The notes under the pieces are model-generated. The model saw only the letters and a list, made by a program, of their open reading frames with translations, did no database searches and was not told the origin of the DNA. A stretch of DNA of 64,000 nt from an uncultured Elusimicrobiales bacterium (GTDB taxonomy: Bacteria; Elusimicrobiota; Elusimicrobia; Elusimicrobiales; Elusimicrobiaceae), in contig CALUXG010000004.1 of NCBI GenBank assembly GCA_944324685.1, positions 1-64,000 on the forward strand, read 5' to 3'. Position 1 is the stretch's first letter; each line of letters opens with the position of its first letter. The translations under genes and the position numbers were made by a program. Positions 59,678-64,000 of the stretch are shown piece after piece.

Positions 59678-61204
59678 TTATTTTTCTTCTTTGTCTTCCA
59701 ATTTTTTCAATGTGGGGAAGAAGATAATTTCCCGTATGGAATCTTGACCGGTAAGCAGCATGACCATTCTGTCTATACCGATGCCCATTCCGCCCGTGGG
59801 AGGCATGCCCGATTCCAACGCTTCAATGTAATCCCCGTCCAGAATGTCGGCGTTTTCGGCGTCTTCGCCTTGCGCTTTGGCTTTGGCTTCCGCTTGATCT
59901 TTCAACCGCTGGTATTGGTCGGCGGGGTCGTTTAGTTCCGTATATGCGTTGGCAATTTCACTGCCGGACACAAACGCTTCAAAACGTTCCACGATTTCCG
60001 GATCGTCCGGTTTTGTTTTGCTGAAAGGGCTGACGGCCGTCGGATAATCCAAGGCAATGACGGGGCAATGGTAGCCTGCCAACAGCTTGGTTTCAAACAA
60101 TTCGTCAAACAGTTTGCTGTCCGGATCCGAGGCGGAAAAAGATATTCCCTGTTCTTTGGCCAACTTGGCCAAAGGCTCGCGCTTAAACTGGCGTCCGTCC
60201 AGCACTTCATGAATGTCCTGCCCGAATTTTTCTTTCCATGCCTGCGGAATATACAGCCGTTTATACGGCGGTACCAAGTTTATTTCTTCACCTCGGTAAG
60301 TTACCTTTTCAACGCCGACGGTTTTAGCCGCATTGGCCAAAATGTCTTCAAATAAATCCGCCATGGCGTTTACATCTCCGTACGCCTGATACAATTCCAT
60401 CATTGTAAATTCAGGGTTATGCGTGGTGTCTATGCCTTCATTGCGGAACATATGGCCTATTTCGTAAATGCGGTCAAAGCCGCCCACAATCAGCCTTTTA
60501 TGGTACAGTTCCAGCGCAATGCGCAGCCGAAGCGGCATTTTTAAGGCGTTGTGATATGTTTGGAACGGACGGGCTACCGCGCCGCCGCTGTCCGGTGTTA
60601 ACACGGGCGTTTCCACCTCCAAAAAGCCTTTTTCGTCCAAAGTTTTTCGTATGGACGAAATAATGCGGGCGCGTTTGACAAAAATTTCTTTTACATCCTC
60701 GTTGGCGATCAAATCCAAATGGCGTTTGCGGAAGCGTACTTCCGTATCTTGCAAACCGTGGAATTTTTCCGGCAGCGGCCGAATGGCTTTGGAAATTAAA
60801 ACCAGTTTGGATACTTTAATGGTGCGTTCGCCGGTTTTGGTAACAAACAGGTGGCCCGTGACGGATACGAAGTCTCCCACGGCTATATGTTTTTTGAAAA
60901 AAGTGTACGCTTCGTCGCCTAAATTGTCTTTGGCCACATAAAGTTGTACTTTGCCGGAGAAATCGCGCAAATGGGCGAAAGCGGCTTTGCCCATCAAACG
61001 CAGCTGCACCAAGCGGCCGGCGGTGCAAACTTGCGCGTCGTCCGGCGCATTTTTTGCTTCGGCGCAGGTTTGTTTTTTGTCGCAGCGATTGGGGTAAGGG
61101 TTTATGCCGGAGGCTTTTAATTCTTTGGCTTCGGCATAACGTTGGGCGATAATTTCGTCCAATGCATTATTATGTTTTCCTGAGGGTTTGACGCTGTTTT
61201 CCAT
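59678..61204 (-). CDS. lysS: Lysyl-tRNA synthetase, class II
   Basis: A 508-residue class II LysRS. The anticodon-binding OB-fold is at about residues 60-175 (GRLVQLRLMGKAAFAHLRDFSGKVQLYV). The catalytic domain has motif 1 with FLEVETPVL, motif 2 FRNEGIDTTHNPEFTMMELYQAY, and motif 3 GGMGIGIDRMVMLLTG. AGAGG lies before the ATG. It is the second-last minus-strand unit before the tRNA genes. Confidence 0.97.
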   Translation of the reverse strand: MENSVKPSGKHNNALDEIIAQRYAEAKELKASGINPYPNRCDKKQTCAEAKNAPDDAQVCTAGRLVQLRLMGKAAFAHLRDFSGKVQLYVAKDNLGDEAYTFFKKHIAVGDFVSVTGHLFVTKTGERTIKVSKLVLISKAIRPLPEKFHGLQDTEVRFRKRHLDLIANEDVKEIFVKRARIISSIRKTLDEKGFLEVETPVLTPDSGGAVARPFQTYHNALKMPLRLRIALELYHKRLIVGGFDRIYEIGHMFRNEGIDTTHNPEFTMMELYQAYGDVNAMADLFEDILANAAKTVGVEKVTYRGEEINLVPPYKRLYIPQAWKEKFGQDIHEVLDGRQFKREPLAKLAKEQGISFSASDPDSKLFDELFETKLLAGYHCPVIALDYPTAVSPFSKTKPDDPEIVERFEAFVSGSEIANAYTELNDPADQYQRLKDQAEAKAKAQGEDAENADILDGDYIEALESGMPPTGGMGIGIDRMVMLLTGQDSIREIIFFPTLKKLEDKEEK

Positions 61205-61218
61205 AAAAACCTCTAATG

Positions 61219-61248
61219 AAAAAGCCGCCGCCTTATGCCGGCGGCGGC
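61219..61248 (-). terminator. Terminator of tRNA-Gln
   Basis: GCCGCCGCC at 61224-61232 pairs with GGCGGCGGC at 61240-61248. On the minus strand TTTTT follows, 11 bases after the tRNA. Confidence 0.88.
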
Positions 61249-61259
61249 CTGTATAAATC

Positions 61260-61333
61260 TGGTTCCGGGACTAGGACTCGAACCTAGAATTAATGCTCCA
61301 GAGGCATCCGTGTTACCATTACACCATCCCGGA
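61260..61333 (-). tRNA. tRNA-Gln (anticodon CTG)
   Basis: The minus strand gives acceptor TCCGGGA/TCCCGGA, D-arm GTGTAATGGTAACAC, anticodon loop CTCTGGA (anticodon CTG for CAG codons) and T-arm with GGTTCGAGTCC. The 3' ACCA is encoded, unlike in the other three tRNAs in the window. Confidence 0.95.
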
Positions 61334-61478
61334 TCAACATATATATTTTAGCATTTGCTTTTACGGCGCGCAAGAGGAAATCAGCCCGTAAATAAGGCGG
61401 GAAGCAAAGCCCTCGTCATACCATCCTGAATAAGAAAAAGATAGGAAACAATCTGCCAATATAGTGGGGAGAGTTGGT

Positions 61479-61514
61479 TTTTTGTTACACCATTTACTAC
61501 ACTTTTTACTACAC
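61479..61514. repeat. Three tandem 12-bp repeats beside a tRNA 3' end
   Basis: TTTTTGTTACAC (61479-61490), CATTTACTACAC (61491-61502) and TTTTTACTACAC (61503-61514) are adjacent 12-bp units. The last ends 16 bases from the 3' end of the CAT tRNA. Spaced short direct repeats next to a tRNA 3' end are like integrase arm-type sites, but no integrase is present. Confidence 0.8.
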
Positions 61515-61530
61515 TGTCGTCTGAAAAAAA

Positions 61531-61604
61531 TGCGCCCACCAGGACTTGAACCTGGAACCCACCGATTATGAGTCGGTTGCTCTAACCAATTGAGCTATAG
61601 GCGC
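61531..61604 (-). tRNA. tRNA with anticodon CAT, probably Ile2 (lysidine) rather than Met
   Basis: The minus strand forms a good cloverleaf: acceptor GCGCCTA/TGGGCGC, anticodon stem ACCGA/TCGGT with loop CTCATAA (anticodon CAT), and T-arm GGTTCAAGTCC. Acceptor positions 4 and 5 are C-C, as in E. coli tRNA-Ile2 where they are recognised by TilS, and the anticodon arm resembles Ile2. Elongator Met remains possible. CCA is not encoded. Confidence 0.9.
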
Positions 61605-61671
61605 ATCACAAATATTATTATAACAAATTCCTTTCATTTTCGTCATGAATAAGTAAGCGGGCTGTAAAATT

Positions 61672-61679
61672 GCTACAAT
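61672..61679 (+). promoter_or_regulatory. Extended -10 promoter of tRNA-Pro
   Basis: TG at 61671-61672, C, then TACAAT at 61674-61679 match the element at 25710. The predicted start is at 61686, one base before the mature tRNA. Confidence 0.5.
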
Positions 61680-61686
61680 AAAAATA

Positions 61687-61758
61687 CGGGGCATGGCCCA
61701 ATGGTAGGGCGTCCGCTTTGGGAGCGGAAGGTTCCCGGTTCGAGCCCGGGTGCCCCGA
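61687..61758 (+). tRNA. tRNA-Pro (anticodon TGG)
   Basis: Acceptor CGGGGCA/TGCCCCG with C1-G72, typical of tRNA-Pro. D-arm GGCCCAATGGTAGGGC, anticodon stem TCCGC/GCGGA with loop TTTGGGA (anticodon TGG for CCA), and T-arm CCCGGTTCGAGCCCGGG. Discriminator A; CCA is not encoded. A peptidase gene starts 14 bases after it. Confidence 0.96.
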
Positions 61759-61772
61759 TTTTTATATCTTTT

Positions 61773-62732
61773 ATGAACAGCGCAGAACCGAAACTGCCGT
61801 ATCTGACGTTTGTGCACCGTCCTCAACGGGGCTATTTGTTTCACGGGGACGGAGATATTCATACCGTCGTGTCCCCCGCGTTTGAAACGCCGGTGGATTT
61901 TTCGTCGCTGATTCTTTCCGTTAATTACCATACAGCCACCAACGGCTGGCTCCTGTCCGAGGTGCAAATCCGCCAGGGGGGCGTATGGAGCAAATTTTTT
62001 AAGCTGGCGCTGTTTTCCGTGCGCCTGGGGCACAGCTTTGATACACAGGAAGACGACAGTGCTTTCCTGGCGGTGGACGTGCTGCGCGCCAAAACGCCCG
62101 CCCAGGCGTACCGTTTCCGCCTGACTTTACACGGGGATATGGACGTACCGCGCGTATTTGTCTGCCTGACAGACGCCGCAGCCGCATATGACGACTGTGC
62201 CGCCATTTTGCCCTCCGGTCATTTAAAAATCCCCGTTAAACCCCTTTCCCAAATGTGTCTGGCCGTTTCGCCCACGGACAAGCTGCGGCTGTGCAGCCCC
62301 ACTTCGCTGACCATGGCTTTGCAATCATTAGGCGTCAAAGCCGAGCCGCTGCAAACCGCTTCGGCCGTCTATGACGACCGCGCGCGGATTTACGGTAACT
62401 GGACCTTAAACACGGCCTATGCCTCCCGTCTGGGATGTGAGGCGTTTGTCACCCGTTTCCAGCGGCTTTCCCAGTTGGGGGAGTTTTTGACGTCGCAAAG
62501 TTTGGTGTTGGCCACCGTGGCTTACAAGCGCGGGGAGCTGGCCGGTGCGGCGGCGATGCAGACCCCGGGGCATCTGGTGCTGCTTTGCGGGTGGGAAAAT
62601 GGTAAAATACGGGTGGCCGATCCGGCCGCCGAAACCGCCAAGGAAGTAATCCGTTTTTATGACGCAGCAGAATTTGCCCGCGCCTGGCTGATGCACAAAC
62701 GCGGTGCGGCATATTTAGTGAGGAAACTATGA
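61773..62732 (+). CDS. C39-like cysteine peptidase family protein
   Basis: A 319-residue protein. The N-terminal half (about 1-155) is beta-rich. The C-terminal half fits a Peptidase_C39-like domain: Cys in RLCSPTSLTMALQSLG (about residue 175), His in TPGHLVLLCGW (about 270), and Asp in RVADPAAET. There is no signal peptide, so it is probably cytoplasmic or attached otherwise. The frame opens earlier, inside the tRNA, but the ATG at 61773 is the first outside it. No Shine-Dalgarno sequence. It overlaps the next gene by 4 bases. Confidence 0.75.
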   Translation: MNSAEPKLPYLTFVHRPQRGYLFHGDGDIHTVVSPAFETPVDFSSLILSVNYHTATNGWLLSEVQIRQGGVWSKFFKLALFSVRLGHSFDTQEDDSAFLAVDVLRAKTPAQAYRFRLTLHGDMDVPRVFVCLTDAAAAYDDCAAILPSGHLKIPVKPLSQMCLAVSPTDKLRLCSPTSLTMALQSLGVKAEPLQTASAVYDDRARIYGNWTLNTAYASRLGCEAFVTRFQRLSQLGEFLTSQSLVLATVAYKRGELAGAAAMQTPGHLVLLCGWENGKIRVADPAAETAKEVIRFYDAAEFARAWLMHKRGAAYLVRKL

Positions 62733-64000
62733 AGAAACTCTTTTTTGTATGGTTTGTTTGTTTGTGTTTTTTCTGTGCCTGTGCGGAAAAGCAGGATAAT
62801 GATACGTTGATTATGGCCCACGGCGGGGAAATGCAGTCATTGGACCCTGTGTTTTCTTATGACGGGGTAACGCAGGGCATGATGATGAACGTGTACGATA
62901 CGCTGCTGAAATTTAACGGCAGCTCCATGAATGAATTTTTGCCTTCCCTGTCCACGCAGGTGCCTACGGTGGAAAACGGCCTGATTTCCCGGGACGGGCT
63001 GACCTATACTTTTCCCATACGCAAGGGCGTTAAATTTCATGACGGTACGGAAATGACTCCGGAGGACGTACGTTACTCTATTTTGCGTTTTATTCTGTCC
63101 GATGTGTCCGGCGGTCCGTCCTCCCTGCTGCTGGAGCCGATTTTGGGTTATAGTTCCACGCGTGACGAACAAGGCAATATCGTAGTGGATTTTAAAGAAG
63201 CCGCGGAAGCCGTGCAGGTGCAGGGAGACAATGTGGTCATCCGTCTAAAAAAGCCCTTTGCTCCGTTTTTGGGCGTTCTGGCGCGCTGGGGATATGTGGT
63301 GCCCAAAAACTGGGTGGCGGCGCACGGCGGCTGGGACGGCACGGAAGAAACGTGGAAGCAGTTTAACAATTTTGAAAAGCAGTCCTCTTATTTATTTGAC
63401 CATATGAACGGCACCGGCCCGTTTAAGCTGGTGCGCTGGGATATTTCGGGCCGCCGCCTGCAGCTGGCCGCCAACGAGGAATATTTTGAAGGAGCCCCGC
63501 GGCTTAAAAATATTCACATGATGACGGTGACCGAACCGAGCACCCTGCGCCTTCTGTTAGAAGGGGGGGACGTGGATATTGCGGAAATTCCCACCCAGTA
63601 CGCCGACCAGCTTAAAGGCACGGAAGGGGTGGTCATATACGATAATCTGCCCCGTCTGCGCACAGATCCCGTCATCTTTTTTACGCTGGACGTCAATGCC
63701 AAAGGCAACCCGGATATCGGTTCAGGCAAGCTGGACGGCAACGGTATTCCGCCCGACTTCTTTTCCGATTTGGACGTGCGCAAAGGGTTTGAATATGCTT
63801 TTGATTACAACTCGTTTCTCAAAGAAGGTCTAAACGGCCGCGGTGCGCGCGCCTACGGCCCCGCTCCGGAAGGCCTGGTTTTCTATGACAAAAACGATCC
63901 GCATTATGATTTTGACCTCAAAAAAGCCGAAGAACATTTCCGAAAAGCCTGGGGCGGACAAGTGTGGGATAAAGGCTTTGCGCTGACCATTACTTATAAT
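62729..64000 (+). CDS. ABC transporter solute-binding protein, family 5 (partial)
   Basis: The frame is open from the ATG at 62729 to the window edge (424 codons; C-terminus missing). The N-terminus (KKLFFVWFVCLCFFCACAEKQ) is a signal peptide with Cys-rich end, probably of a lipoprotein, although the lipobox is not canonical. Typical family-5 (peptide/opine/nickel) parts are LDPVFSYDGVTQGMMMNVYDTL, YTFPIRKGVKFHDGTEMTPEDV and GTGPFKLVRWD. It would bind oligopeptides or similar for an ABC importer that lies to the right. Overlap (ATGA) with the peptidase suggests linked function. Confidence 0.9.
   Translation, partial: MKKLFFVWFVCLCFFCACAEKQDNDTLIMAHGGEMQSLDPVFSYDGVTQGMMMNVYDTLLKFNGSSMNEFLPSLSTQVPTVENGLISRDGLTYTFPIRKGVKFHDGTEMTPEDVRYSILRFILSDVSGGPSSLLLEPILGYSSTRDEQGNIVVDFKEAAEAVQVQGDNVVIRLKKPFAPFLGVLARWGYVVPKNWVAAHGGWDGTEETWKQFNNFEKQSSYLFDHMNGTGPFKLVRWDISGRRLQLAANEEYFEGAPRLKNIHMMTVTEPSTLRLLLEGGDVDIAEIPTQYADQLKGTEGVVIYDNLPRLRTDPVIFFTLDVNAKGNPDIGSGKLDGNGIPPDFFSDLDVRKGFEYAFDYNSFLKEGLNGRGARAYGPAPEGLVFYDKNDPHYDFDLKKAEEHFRKAWGGQVWDKGFALTITYN

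Noticed and set aside
61701-61772. A start codon for the C39-like peptidase inside tRNA-Pro
   Set aside because: The first 24 codons would be translated tRNA sequence; the tRNA fold is perfect and the ATG at 61773 is outside it.

Overview
The window looks like a chromosome segment from an Elusimicrobiota bacterium, probably a gut-associated Elusimicrobiaceae-type lineage. This rests on gene content only: dispersed type IV pilin-like genes with a short charged leader, Gram-negative envelope genes (Lol transporter, autotransporter), a rod-shape cluster, and a secreted choloylglycine-hydrolase-type enzyme. No marker gene or database comparison was available, so the taxonomic call is inference.

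Layout. 1-13444 is an unbroken S10-spc-alpha ribosomal superoperon from the tail of rplW to rplQ, with secY, adk, map, infA, rpmJ and rpoA in the usual places; rpmD (L30) is missing from its usual slot. mreB follows rplQ with no gap and ends at a strong terminator. 14630-22984 is an envelope and RNA cluster: mreC, mreD, mrdA (PBP2), rodA, a DUF2344 protein, rng and an N-acetylmuramoyl-L-alanine amidase. 23082-29371 is accessory: three exported proteins of unknown function (two are paralogues), a two-subunit chromate-type transporter, another small exported protein, a Spinster-like MFS carrier and a pilin-like gene.

29422-44214 is mostly housekeeping: trmL, glgP, a DUF1646 transporter, tRNA-Glu, ychF, an RlmD/TrmA-type methyltransferase, a UvrD/PcrA helicase, gatC-gatA, a Nudix hydrolase and deoB. 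Two further pilin-like genes are inserted in this stretch as self-contained cassettes. 44365-55422 holds a repeat-rich autotransporter, an unknown protein paired with a membrane EAL phosphodiesterase, the choloylglycine-hydrolase-family enzyme, a PIN-PhoH ATPase and a leaderless GH57 enzyme. 55676-61204 (minus strand) carries lolC-lolD with two SEL1-repeat proteins and a small 11-residue-repeat protein, then lysS. The right end has tRNA-Gln, a tRNA with anticodon CAT (probably Ile2), tRNA-Pro, a C39-like peptidase and a truncated family-5 solute-binding protein.

The strongest candidate for something undescribed is the pilin cassette at 33971-34583 and 39527-40175. Two dispersed pilin genes share roughly 100 bp of related upstream DNA, a poly-T tract of different length (12 against 10) between putative -35 and -10 boxes, a long palindrome centred on the start codon, a predicted transcription start on the A of the ATG, and similar terminators. 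This suggests a duplicated, possibly phase-variable, leaderless pilin module. Other notable signals are several more predicted leaderless genes, an orphan transcript with its own promoter and terminator (51325-51580), and tandem 12-bp repeats beside a tRNA 3' end (61479-61514).
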